Shown: positions 1-13,300 of the stretch, one piece after another
Layout of the letters: every line of letters starts with the position of its first letter
Position numbering within the stretch: position 1 is the stretch's first letter
Assembly (NCBI RefSeq): GCF_000485595.1
Contig: NW_014577217.1
Coordinates: 348,238 to 412,237, forward strand
Origin: Priapulus caudatus
Lineage: Eukaryota > Priapulida > Priapulimorpha > Priapulimorphida > Priapulidae
Reading direction: 5' to 3'
Length of the DNA: 64,000 nt
Position numbers and translations under genes: made by a program
Notes under the pieces: generated by a model
Database searches by the model: none
The model's input: the letters and a program-made list of their open reading frames with translations, nothing else
What the model was told of the DNA's origin: nothing

Positions 1-2280
1 GGCAGAATAACATCATTTGTTAGCGTCTTTATTATAATCGGTGAATCTGAGTTTGAACGAAGAAAAAACACGTTGATTGTGGTAGTTGTCGTGGGTCGCA
101 CGGTAAGCCTATCTAGCCATGCCTGCGCGCGTGGCGACATTGTACGGGCTGCATTTTGGTCATAGGTGGTGTCCTTCTAAGGGCACGTAACGTGGTGGAC
201 TAGCAATTGGCGTGCAGTATATAGTAACGATAGAGCAAGTATGACTTGTGTGAATAACCAATTAATTCGCGAGTGATCTACAAAATAAAGATTAAAAATA
301 GTTGATTAGAACCAACTAAGGATCTAAACCCGTGCATTGTAGTGGGTGAGCGACTGGTAAGCGGGAAGTGCCATTGACAATTGATAGCCGGCGATTCGAA
401 GGCTCTTATTGTGCTGTCAGTGTTGCACCGTCATTGGCTAAATCTAGAGAGAGATGGTTGAATAAGCAGTGGTTCGTTGACATCTGGTGCGCTGTGTTAC
501 GTATTACAGTCTCCAAGACAGACGAGACAGGACATATGAAAGGAAGCTGTGAGATTTCATCTGTCTAGGTAGGGTTCTCCGAATATTGATTCTATGACAA
601 ATATTACCGGACTTTGCTAACTTCGATATGGCCTCTGTTAATGAATGCATACAATACCCATCCACGTTGGAACTGTACAGATTTAAAAACGGGTATGGCA
701 TCTGGTATCGAAATGCACATTGGTATCTTCTTGTGTTGGCATGGTGGTTGAAGAATTGAGAGCAATACATTTTTACAGCAGAAACTGAAGAGATGGGTGC
801 GTGCATAAAGGTCGCCCGTTAGAAGTGTTGCTGCGAGCGAAGTTGTTCCCATCCTCCGAGCATGACCACCATCTGTGTGGTCGGCACAACAAAGAGTATT
901 CTGTAAACTACAAGCAACTGCTGTGGCCTGGCAGGAACATTGTCAGCTAATTCGTGTAGAATGATGATAGAACTTGTCGGCACAGTTTTTCACTGGTGAC
1001 GGGTAGCGTTCCACGTACACAGGCGTTCCCGTACATGTTGATGAGCCTTGCTTGTCTAAGACTGACCCCGGAAAAGTGCAAAGGGGCCATGCTCAACCGA
1101 CGAGCGTTGTAAGTGTGTTTTCTGTCGCGCTTTAAACGGAATGCGCTAATTTAAATGGCTGGGACATTAGTGGCTGGCCCAGTGGTCAGGGCCCAGAGAA
1201 GACATTTTTTCGCGACGTCTGTAAAGTAATGATGTACGTGTTCAAGACAAAACAACGCCGTTCATGGTGCCTGCACATTACTTTCTGCGCACTGCACGTA
1301 CGAAGATTTCGACCGATATCGCAGGTCCGCAGCGATTCGCGTGATTGTCGAGTAGGGGTGAAATCTTCTCGATCAAGAAAGCATTGATGTGAAATGGCGA
1401 GTGAAAAAAATACACTGGGGCATCGGGCGATTAGCCCCCGAAATGCGCAAAAGAGCCGACGGAAATATGCCAAAAAGACCGCGCCGGAAAATTTGCAATA
1501 GAGTTTCAATGCAAACAAATTTTTAGAGTGCTATTTTCATGCACGCGAGCTTGAAAAGTAGCTCCCGAGAAATAAATTAGTCTTTTTGTTCCCTGATGTG
1601 ATGTAGTATGCCCGGAATGCTAATTTTCCTATCCTGTATTGTATGTATTCACTATTGTCTGGCAGATCTCCCCAGTTCGACATAGTTGCCAATTATTGTA
1701 TTGTAATGGCCGCATGGACTAAGCGGAATGTTAAACTTGTGTATGATACAGTGTAATTGGTCAATACCAATGTATACCTCTCCAAAAAAATCGCCCGTGA
1801 AAGAGGCACAGATTTAGTTAGAAAACACGAGAACGGGTCGCACACAATTGCCAAGCTGCGAGCTGACATGCTGATAGCGATATTCAATAGCGAACTACGA
1901 GCATCCAGTCGCTTCGTGAGAACCTGATGCGGTTGTTACCTAAGGGATGTCGTTGTCAGGCATGCTTCGTGTAAGTTGGACGTGACAATAACAGTTGAGA
2001 AAGGGATGTGCTGGTTGGCCTGTCGAAAGTTCCAGGCGCTCGAGTGATGTCTGCCATATGAGGAAAAACCGGCAGATGTTGTGGCGATATTTGACACGGG
2101 TGAAAATGGACCCTTTGAACGACTCCTGCAAGGTCACAGTCGCCATGCGGGCACCACACATAATACCTGCTGTTTGTTCAAGGGAAGTGTGTTTAAGCAG
2201 ATGTGGTTGTTAAGAACATTTTTTGTAAAGTGCCATGTTGAACATGCTTCGAGAGAATGCTTCTAAAACTACGTCATGTC

Positions 2281-2296
2281 CGTGTGACGTCACACG
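2281..2296. promoter_or_regulatory. Perfect 16-bp palindrome containing a CRE core
   Basis: The sequence CGTGTGACGTCACACG is its own reverse complement and contains TGACGTCA, the full cAMP-response element bound by CREB/ATF bZIP dimers. It lies about 440 bp before the first visible RIPOR exon. A regulatory role is inference; no transcription start is visible. Confidence 0.35.
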
Positions 2297-2459
2297 AGAC
2301 GCGATTTAAATAGTGTCCTTACAAAGATGTCGCGTAAAAAGTTCGTTTAGTAGGTTTAAATTTAAGTAAAAAATTGTACCAATGCGTATAGTTTGTGAAG
2401 AAAATAACATATTTTGTACGACATTAATGCTCCTGATGCTTTGGCCTAGTAGCATGCGT

Positions 2460-2600
2460 GTGCCTGCGTGTGTGTGTGTGTGTGCGTGTGCGTGGTGCGT
2501 GTGCGTGTGGCGTGGTGGCGTGTGCGTGTGCGTGTGCGTGTGCGTGTGTGTGTGTACATGCGTGTGCGCGCGCGTGTATCTGTGTGTGCATGCTATGCTG
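2460..2600. repeat. Imperfect GT/GC-rich microsatellite
   Basis: An alternating purine-pyrimidine tract, mostly GTGTGC and GTGTGT. It produces a spurious cysteine/valine-rich open frame. Such tracts can form Z-DNA and are length-variable. Confidence 0.85.
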
Positions 2601-2738
2601 GCAGTTGCTATGTTAACAGTAAGCTATGTTAGTGTGTGTAAGTATATGGTGTACTGCAGATAAGTGAATTGTATTGACTTGCAAATATTAAACGCAGTAT
2701 ATCTGGTATTCACAGCCACTGCCACCATGTGTTTGCAG

Positions 2739-5700
2739 GTGCTAGGAACATGGCGCAGGCCTACGTCAGCTCGCCTCACCGGACGAGAGAACAACTGAAC
2801 AACGTGAAGAGCGGCTTCAAAGAATGCACACAGAGCATGTGCGTTATTGAGCACACGCTGGAACAAATGATGGGAACGTTGCACTTCCAAATGAAAGGTA
2901 CGAGCAAGGTTTGATGCGGCATTGTCTGTCCGTATCGTGAAATGTTACTGCGCACGAGACAGATCTAAACATAAAATCACAACAATGACAGAGTCATGGC
3001 GAGCGATCTAAGTTATTTTACCACGTCGTTATTAGTAACACGTACGCTGTGTTCTGCTGCATTACTTATATTACCTGTATTAGTTATATATATAGTAGTA
3101 TATTAGTAGTTATAGCTGTTTGTTCTGGCTGTTATTTAGTTGGGATATAGTATAGAAAAAACTAGTATATTAAGTTAGTTATAGCTGCTGTCTCTGCTGT
3201 GGTGATTAGTGTCATATAGTTTTATAGTAGTTATGAGTGTAGTAGTTGATTAGCTGTGTTTCTGCCTGTATTAGTTATATATATTAGAGTATATTAGTAG
3301 TTATAGCTGTGTTCTGCTGTTATTAGTTAGTATATATCAGTAGTTTCATTGAGGTAGTTATAAGCTGCTGTTCTGCTGTATTAGTTATATATTATAAGTG
3401 TAATTAGTAGTTATAGCTGGTGTTTCTGCTGTACAGTATTAGTTATATATTAGTAGTTATAGCTGTGTTCTGCTGTATTAGTTATATATTAGTAGTTATA
3501 GCTGTGGTCTGCTGTGTTAGTTATGATAGTAGTATATTAGTAACACGCTGGCGGCAGGTGCTCCTTCGCGCCGACTCTGCTTGCGCGGCGACTCGCTTTC
3601 GTGTTTGAGATCCACGTTCCGTCTACGGCAGCCACGAAGTGGAAGTCGAAGGGTCGCGTGGAGCGCTCGCGCGCGCAGCAGTGGGACTGTGAGGAGGCCA
3701 CCTTCCGTTGCCTCATCGCCGACATACTCAACATCAAGGTAAGCTTTGTGAACCTACCAGCCGCTGGCAGGCTGCCCACCAATGCTACTTAGGTGTTCTA
3801 CACATGTGCTACCTAGTGGCCGGCAGTTATATTTGGTGATCACGAATTGTCGAGTGTTTGGTGGTAAAAAGCATACCAAAATCGGGTATGCCCTGATTGA
3901 TGTTTAACAGGCTGAGAGTTTACTCTTAGGTTCTAGGGTTATTTTCAGCTAATTTATGTGTTATAATAATTACGCTACATAAAACAGCTTTTCACGCGTT
4001 CAATCACCGATTAGTAAATATTTTTTTTAATGTTTTGATAGAAACTACACGAGCTTATCCAGTGTTTGCAGGGTACAGACGTGACGGTGGCGCCCAGCTC
4101 AAGCGCACGCCATCTGATAAAGTTGTGCAAAACCACTTCCAGCCAAGGGCTACAGACTGAGGGTGTTTCTTATATATTTTGATTTAAAGCCAAAAGGATG
4201 TAATATCTTGTAAACGACATATAGTTTCCAGTATAATATCGATAAATTTGCCTAAAATGAATATCGTTGGTTAAATAGCATTTAGGTATTAAATCATTTT
4301 TTTTCATATTGCACTTTTGTGATTAAGCCTCGGTCTGAATGCCTGCGTTTAACACTATCGATTTTTGTCAGCAAATCGTACCGATTTCAAGTGCCATTCC
4401 AACACACATCGGCCTGAAATTCAGTGTATGGGCAGGTCGGAGTCGGCCCGAGTTGGGAGTTTCTTATTTCTCCAACTCGGCGACTTGACTTCCGACGTTG
4501 CTCCGACTCCAACAACAATTCGAATTTTCTTGGAGATGCACTTTTGGTCAAGCTGGGCGCGGCAAGTTTAGAATGCACTTGAAATCGCGTCGATGAGGTT
4601 TTGCTGACAAAATCTGATTAGCGTAAACGCAGCTTAACTTGGCAAAATAACATATGCTCCAAATACGCCAACTTTTTCGTTGTTCTCTTGTGTTCGTTTT
4701 CGTCGTGTCGTTCTTGTGGTAGTTTTGTCCTGCTCTCTCCGTTCTGGTGGCGCCAGCACGCGTTTCTCCGTGTGCTTCGCGTCTCATTTGGCCGGCCGTT
4801 CAAATTTCGCTAGCTTGATTGTAATTAATATCCCTTATAACAATAATCCCATTAGGCTATTCTGGTAACAAATACGTGTGGGTGTAGACGATTTGTTATA
4901 CAGTAAGTACAGTTGTATGCAGTAAAATCCTAGAGGCTACTGTCCCTTTAAGGGTATACTAAGTGGTTTCACATATGGTGCCAAGCTGAATTTTTGCCGT
5001 AACGCCCGTAACAATGGCGTTACGGTTAACGTAGTGTCTCAAGCTGGGGGTAGCTGCACGAGTTTTTGGTAGAATGGCTCGCACGACTCGATTCATTTGT
5101 TCCAAGTGCTCGATAATTGAACTAGGGAATCACGCACACCCACGAGTAAACCACAATGCCACTTTTCTTTTACCACTGCTCATCGTATTTCGTTACCAAT
5201 GAGTAGTGACGCACACTGATAGTCACTGGAGTGTCCTCTGGCTTCCTGGGTAAACTCGTGTTTTTTTTGTCCTGGCTTTAATACTTAGCACTTTTAGCAA
5301 TTTATTTTAGCAATTAGTTTTTATTTAGCAATTTTAGCACATTGAACATTCAGTGTGTGGGAAGGGGGGGGGGCTCCGGTGTGAGGTGATATCTCAATAT
5401 CAAAGTGATGTCTGTTGATGGAATTAAGTGCGCAGGGATGCTGGGTTTTCTCTCGATTGCTTTTGGTGATGTTGTTAAAATATCGGGTTGTCATGAAAGT
5501 GTCTGGTTCACTGATCTCGTGTAAGGATTTCCACATCTGGCGTAGGGGGGGTTTGCTGATGTTTATGGGAAACGATGGGTGTAGTGGCATGTTTATGCGC
5601 TCAGTGGGTTGTAAGAAGATGTTGGAGAGGGGAGAAGATGTTGGGGGAGGGGAGAAGATGTTGGAGAGGGGAGAAGAAGTTGGAGAGGGGAAAAGATGTT

Positions 5701-8700
5701 GGGGGAGGGGAGAAGAAGTTGGGGGAGGGGAGAAAATGTTGGAGATGGGAGAGTTGATGTTGGAGAGGGGAGAGTTGATGTGGTCGTAACAGTGTTTAGT
5801 GTTAGTTAATTACATCGGCGAGGTTTTTCATCTCTTAAAAAGCTGCTGTTGCAGTGAAACTATGGTAAACACCATACGATAGATCTAAGATGCGTGATAT
5901 TAATCTCAATTATAGTCGTTCTTGTTTGATACTGCTGTTTAATTCAATATGGAAGATGATATTAGCTGCGTTCACACGAGACTCCGTATTTATGAAATTC
6001 GGTATTTGCCAGATACCGAATCTGAGACAAATACGCGACTTACTCCACTCGAGCGTTCACACGCTGTTTCGCGGCTTCATAAATGCCGTATTTGCGAGCT
6101 GCGAGCTGCTTTAGTACAATGAAAAAAAACAATGCGTCCAAGCGAACAATCCAGCGAACAATGCGAAATAAACAATCAGTGACATAAAATAAAATACGTA
6201 GACTGGTCCGGGCTCGACAGTTCCACTCGCGAGTCGCGTTACGCGAGTGTAACTGTCGACCGCGGACCAGTCTATAAAATACGCGGCTTCATAAATTCGG
6301 TATTTAGCGTTCACACGAGAGAAATACGCGGTCCAAGAGATCCGGAATTTCTCAAGCACGAGAAGTAATTTGGCATCTGGGAAGCCGCGTATTTCAACAA
6401 ATACCGAATCTATTTAGATTTCGTATTTGTTGGAACGCGCATTTTTGCTTCGTGTGAACGCTAAATACCGAATTTGTTGCTCCGTGTGAACGTGGCTAAT
6501 AGCGAATTTCTGAAGCCGCGTATTTGATAGACTGGTCCGCGGTCGACAGTTACACTCGCGTAACGCGAGTGGAACTGTCTAGCACGGACCAGTCTACGTA
6601 TTTTATCAGCAGTTTGCTGTGCACTGATTGTTTATTTCGCATTGTTCGCTTGATTGTTCGCTTGGACGCATTTTTTTTTCCATTGTACTAAAGCAGCTCG
6701 CAGCTCGCAAATACGGCATTTCTGGAGCCGCGAATCAGCGTGTGAACGCTCGGGTGGAGTAAGTCGCGTATTTGTCTCAGATTCGGTATCTCGCAAATAC
6801 CGAATTTCATAAATACGGAGTCTCGCGTGAACGCAGCTATTGTCAAGAGCTCGTAACTGCAAGGTAATATCGACGTTATTACGATCGCTTGATATTGTCC
6901 ATAATAAGGCAAATGGCGTAATATGTAGTATGTTTTGTTCACTGCAGGCTGTGGAGGTGAAAGGACTGGGAAAGTCTGTGCTGCTAGGAACAAAGAACTG
7001 CGAGACGAAGGATCTATTCTCCGCGCATCCACAGATCATGACCGTTAACCTGAATCCCAGTGGCTCTCTGAAACTCAACGTCATCATCACTTGGAAGTAA
7101 GGATCACGGGATCGGTCCTAACATTAATGCATGATTAATGCAACCTAGCACGACGAGTCACATAGCTGCATAATAGCAGGAGCTAATAATACCTTACAAA
7201 TAATACCTAATAATATTATTAGCTCTTGATGATATATGCAAGATATGGAAAAAAATAGATGCCTTTTTTTATTACCGAGGCTTGCGTTTGCCCCCCCCCC
7301 CAGGTTAGTAGAGAATCTAGATGTGTGTATGCACAGCCATAATATAAATTCCACACACACATACATTTGTCAACATCGATCGATCGATGGGATTCAACTC
7401 TTAATTCCCCAGCTGCTAGAATATTATTGTATATAATATAAAAAAGGTTATTGTAATAAAAATAACGAATCGGTTTCGTTTAACGGCTACGTAAATAATT
7501 TTTGCACTCGCTAGATTGTAGCGTCGGCGAGCACAGTCTCCTACTCCCCGCTCGAATAGTGATGCCCGTTTAACGGTTATTTTATTTGAGCGTCATTAAT
7601 CGGTCTCCTCTTTCCTTCCTTCCTTGCAGTCCCCTGGACGGCAGCGCGGCGGACGACGCGTCGGCCTACCCGAGCCTGACGCCCGTCGTGTTGCGCAATT
7701 CTCCCACCAGGAAGCGCCGGCCGATGACGATGGCGACGCCGTCGCCGCTGCTGCAGAACGGGCTGGGCGGCCGGCCGACGCGACCGTTCAGTGACATCGT
7801 GAGGGAGCCAATGCCGCGCACGAGCGTAACGCCGGTGAGTGTGTGCGCGGACGATGGCGGCCAGAGCGGGGGGGGAGGGGGAGTTCAGACGCGAGGCCGC
7901 ATGAAAGATGGCGGCCAGTCGTTGTCGAGCGGGGCGTTCAGACGCGAGGGCGCATGAAAGATGGCGGCCAGTCGTTGTCGAGCGGGGCATTCAGACGTGA
8001 GCACGCATAAAAGATGGCGGCCAGTCGTTATTGAGTGGGGCATTCAGACGCGAGGGCGAATGAAAGATGGCGGCCAGTCGTTGTTGAGCAGAGCGGGGCG
8101 GGGAGATTCAGACGCGAGCGCACGCACGCGAGGTTATGTTCCATTGCTACAATACTTGCTTTTACTTTCATTTCAATTCAATAATTATCATTTATTACCT
8201 ATTTATTTACTATTTATACCATTACAGTTATTTACCAATATTTACCATTTATGTACTTATCCATTTACTTGCTCCACGCATACAACTTTTGCTCTTGGTT
8301 TGGTCTCATGATGATGAGTCATCCCCTAACCTTAACCACAATCGGAGAATAATGCGGCGTGCCTTTACCATTGTTAATGAAAATAAGCAGTCGCACGCAT
8401 TTAGCATTTAGCTGAAGGTCATCGCACAGTAGAGCAATATAGCTAAGCAATCGGACAATCGCGAGCAATATTGCTCTAGTGTGCGGGGGCATTTTACTGC
8501 GCCAAACGACTCGCGAGTCCGATTGCTCACACATCAAACATGTTTGATATTTTTATGGCAGCTTATCAATATTGCTCTAGTGTGTTAAACGACACATTCG
8601 CAGCCATAATAATCAACACCATTGTTCTTGCCATAAGTTGATCAGTCGGGTCGCAATGGTTCATGGGACGTGATTATATATTGGAATCGAGAGAGGTCGC

Positions 8701-10255
8701 TCTAGTGCAGAGTAGCGAGTCCGATTGCTCTAGTGTGCGGGGAACACGACTCGCAAGCCATATTGCTCGCGAGACCGATTGCTTAGCTATATTGCTCTAG
8801 TGTGCGCCTGTGCGGTGGCCTTGATTTAACGGCTCCAAGCATCCAACTTTTGCTCTTGGGAGTCTCTTGATGATAAGCTAACCCCTAACCCTAATATAAT
8901 CGCTAATAACCCACAATCAGAGAACAATGCTGGGTGCCTTTAATGAGCCTTTACTTGGTAATGAGCAATGCACACATTGATCTGCAGAAACACACACATG
9001 ATTTTTTTTATCCCTGCTTGATTTTTGATTTTTGAATTTCTGATGACATTATTATCTGTGCATTATTTTACTCAATCACGACTTCGCCGACTTCGTGGCT
9101 AAGCTCGTGTGTGCACTCCCCTCCTTCCCTAATTTTACTCGTTCGCTTGCACCGCGAGGCAGTGCTGCTGGAATCACATCGCTCTGCGTTGTGTATTAAT
9201 GAGCGATTCTGACCGCAAGGCAGGTTTTAATGATCTGTAATCCGCGTACGAAGCGGGATTTTATCATCGGGCCACAATTCAATCGTGAGCCGTTTACTAA
9301 ATTGGCTTTTATGTCAGTGCGCGCTCCATAACGAGCTGCAATCTAATCGTGAGCCATCGCTAGAAGCTTTTTCTTATCATTATGAAACTTCCAATAAAAA
9401 ATAAAACAAAAAATAAATGCTCGAAAAATAAAACAATAATAATAAAAACAAATAAACAAGAACATCGGCAATGCACGCTGCTTTAAAAAACTCCTCCATA
9501 ACAACCACCCACCCTCCTCCAATGCCAATGGTGTGCGCGTGCGTCGCTCGAAAAACTAACGGAATAAACAAAAACATCGGCAATGCCCGGCGCTTAAAAA
9601 ATCTTCCCCCACCCCTCCGTCATCGTCGCTCACACCGAATAAAACAAAATCTCCAATATAACCATATAAACCTATGACCATATATAAACCTATAACAATA
9701 TAATTCCAAATAACAACCCCCCCCCCCCTCTCCAATGTCGTCGTCGCTTACACCGACATGTGGCTCCGCCTGCAGGACCGTGACTCGCTGCTCAACTCGC
9801 GCTCCCGAGCGTCGTACAGCGGCGACGCTGCGGCATCGGTGCGACGGTCGCGCGACTCCGCGCTGCCAGAGATGGATCGGCCGTCGCCGCCGCGGCTGGA
9901 GCAGGCGGTGCTGAGCCTGAGCACGACGCTGGAGGACTACCAGGGCCAGTACCCGGAGCTGAACAACCTAGAGCAGCAAGTGGAGATGCTGAAAGACCTG
10001 CTCAAGGTAGGACCGAGTGCAGTAGCGTAGGGTAGGGTATGATACGGCAGAGTATGTGGGGCTGGATTGGGTGTGGTGGGGTATGGTGGGGCAGGATAGG
10101 GTGGGGTGTGGTGTGGGTGAGCTTGTGATAACGAAAGGGTTACGCGCTGCTTACGGAAGCCCACTGCGATGTAATATCTATCTTTTCCTTTCGCTTTCCC
10201 CTCTCTCTTTTTTTCTCACACTTTCTCTCTTTCGCTGTCTCTGTCTGTCAGTCTG

Positions 10256-10303
<48 letters not shown>

Positions 10304-13300
10304 GCTCTCTCTTGCTTTTCTCGTAAGCGCGGGCTCTCTCGCTNNNNNNNNNNGGGCGGGTTGGTGGAGGATAGGGGCAGGGCAGGGCAGGGTGGTTGCG
10401 GGGCTGAGTGTGCTACCTTGGGGCCGGGGAGGGGGGGCATAGCAGGGCAAGGGAAGATGAGGTGGGGGCAGTGTGGGGAACAGTGGGATACGGCGGAGTA
10501 GGCAGGGTTGGATTAGGTACGGTGGGACAGCATGGCGTGGGGTGGGGTTAAGTAAAGTAGTGTAAGGTAAGGTAGGTGAAGCACATTAAGATGAGGTAAG
10601 GTGAGGCTGGTGGTGGTGGCAGCATGATCAGCATGGTTCACCATGTTCAAGCAGCAGTGATCCTTGCTCAAAGATGTAGACACGTGGAAGGGGTTAGTGT
10701 TAAAATTATGTGGTCGTCTCGTCGCATCGTTATAAGATCTGGCATAAGGTCTGCATAACATCTGGCATAAGGTGTGCATAAGATCTGGCATAAGGTCTGT
10801 ATAAGATCTGGCATAAGGTCTGTATAAGATCTGGCATAAGGTCTGCATAAGATCTGGCATAAGGTCTGCATAAGATCTGTATAAGATCAGTATAAGATCT
10901 GTATAAGATCTGTATAATATCTGGCATAAGGTCTGTATAAGATCAGTGTAAGGTGTGGTGCATGGCTGGTTGCTTGGTTACCTGCAGGCTTCACATGGCA
11001 GCGGACACAGCTCTCGCTCCTCCAGCATCAGCATCAGCGTCGAGTCCGCGCTCGGATGCTTCGACTTCCTCAACAGTGAGATGACGCTGCCGGAGGAGGA
11101 CGAGGAAGAGGAGAGCAGAGCGTGCGCGTACGTCGCGGCCGATGATCGCAATAGCAGGGAGAGCAGCGTCAGGTGAGATGTCGATGCTGGCATAGTCACA
11201 AGCTAAGCAGCGGTAGCGGAAGGAGACGACAAACCGTCGCGCGAAAAATATTTCATTTTCGTTTGGTGTACATTTCGACCGTTAATAATGTTAAATAACT
11301 GTTACTGTTACTGTTCACTGTTAATTTTAATGTTAAATTTAATTTTAATGTTAATTTTAATGTTAATTTTAATGTTAATTTTAATTTTAATGTTAATGTT
11401 AATTTTAATGTTAAAAATTAACGTTTACTCGTGGCTGTTAATGAGTTTAAACTCAATTAAATGAAAACGATAAAACAATGGGATGCATTATAAATGTGCA
11501 ACAAATAATTTTCTAGCGAGAGTCGCTCGAGCCTCGAGCATAGGTCGACCCTGAACCACAGCAACCTGACCAAGCATCAGGCGACGATGAAGACGATGGA
11601 CTCCGGCATTGAGAGCATCGGGAGGCACCTGAGTGAAGACCGGGGCTTTAGCACCGGCTCCTCCCCCGAACCAGCCTCCATCGGCAACGAACAGATCGAC
11701 ACCGCCCTGCTTTATCACGTCATGTACTGCGAGAGACTGCTCGAGGTGAGGAAATATCTATCTGCACTTGCTCTATCTTGATCACTCCGCACCGATATAT
11801 CTTACCTGCACTGTGAAATATCTTTCCGCACTTGATCTATCTTGATCTTTCCGCACCGATATAGGCTATAAGGCACCGATATAGGCGATAAGCTATTAGC
11901 TCATCACTTTATCACTTTCGCTGATATATAATACCAAGAGTACATAATAGGTAATCTCCTATTATGTACTCTTGATAATACTGAGTGCTGATGTATAACA
12001 TTTCTGTTCTGTAGCACCTTGGTGCTTTCGGGCCACTCAAGTGTCGAGAGATACACGCGCTGCACAATCTGGAGATACAGGCAGATATCATCGAACATTT
12101 GCTGGAGCTAGCACAATCTGGTGCCAACGTAATGGACCTGCAAGAAGGTAGGCCAACGCGCACCAGTACCAGCATACTGGATCGCGCATGGCGACACGCA
12201 ATCTTTTTATTTCTAGTATCGATTTATCGTGATATTTACCGTCCATATATAATATTCATGTTGAAATCATAATTTTGAATACGTGAATTTCGTTAGGAAG
12301 ATTCCTTTTGAAGGATTTCATTTTAAACGCCATTACAAATACATATATTCATGGTTGCATTTGCAGTATTACACGGCGTTCAATACAGCGAAAGCTTGGT
12401 CGAATTCTGGCAGCATTGCGCGCAATCTGTGTTGCTACACCTGCCAACACACCAGCTTCTCTCTGCTCTGGAGAAAGCATACGGGTCACTGATCAGAGTC
12501 AATCATGCTGAAGTGGCAAACAAAGGTGAGTTGATACGAAAAGAAACGATGGCGTAAACCTAGTTTAGCACGCCAGATTAGTTTAGCACATATGCGAAAA
12601 CATATTGCGGAGGTCCCAAACTATCCTTGATCCGAAACAGTGGCGAGCGTAAAAAAATCGAATTTCAAATTTCTGCATATTGACGTAATATGGTAATATA
12701 TATATGCAGGGTTTGAGAGACGTATCGTGTGTGCTTTTCAGTCTTCCTTCATGTGATCAGTAAAGTGGTGGATACATCAGTCTCAGCAGTGCAGCGTCCT
12801 GATTCAATAGTGACCCTGCACCAGTTCCTCTTCCATTTCAAGGACAGGGGCAAAAGTGACCTTGACAAGGTCATCGTGGAAGCAGCTGTCGACCGTAAGC
12901 CACTGTTCTTCAATTTGCCATCATGACTTTTTGTGATAGTACAGAGAAGATTAGATTGTAACAAGTTTTTTTAATTCCCATTCATTAATATTACTATATA
13001 CTCTTATGTTCAAATTTGTTTTCCTGTAACGTTTGCATGCACGCTATGTGCGCACATAGATGGTACCCTCACGCCCACACGCGTACGTTAACATGTACGT
13101 GATCACTCGCCCTCATTCCGCGTTGCATGTAGTGTCAGTCATCGGTGAAATGATGCAGAGAGGGCATGAGAGTATATGAGTGAGTGAACGAGAGTCACGT
13201 TGCATGTCACTGACATTGTCAGTTATGTGTTGCATGCCAGTCAGCAGTGAACTGATGTTGTTGCAGTGTCGGCTGTTGAGGTTCTGAAGAGTGGCGCCAA

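Larger units (their letters stand above)
1..2738. other. Region upstream of the first recognised RIPOR exon
   Basis: I recognise no coding exon here. The short open frames overlap on both strands and look like chance. The 5' exons and promoter of the RIPOR gene would be expected in or before this stretch, but none can be placed. It holds a CRE-like palindrome near 2281-2296 and a GT-rich microsatellite at about 2460-2600. Confidence 0.5.

Noticed and set aside
5415-5789. 124-residue open frame rich in GEGKRCWGRGEE repeats
   Set aside because: The repeated part is a purine-rich minisatellite translated in all frames; no splice context or family match.
7586-8311. Extension of the RIPOR exon into MKDGGQSL repeat frames
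   Set aside because: The exon has a clear donor at 7835 (GTGAGTG), and the repeated frames arise from the 54-bp minisatellite.
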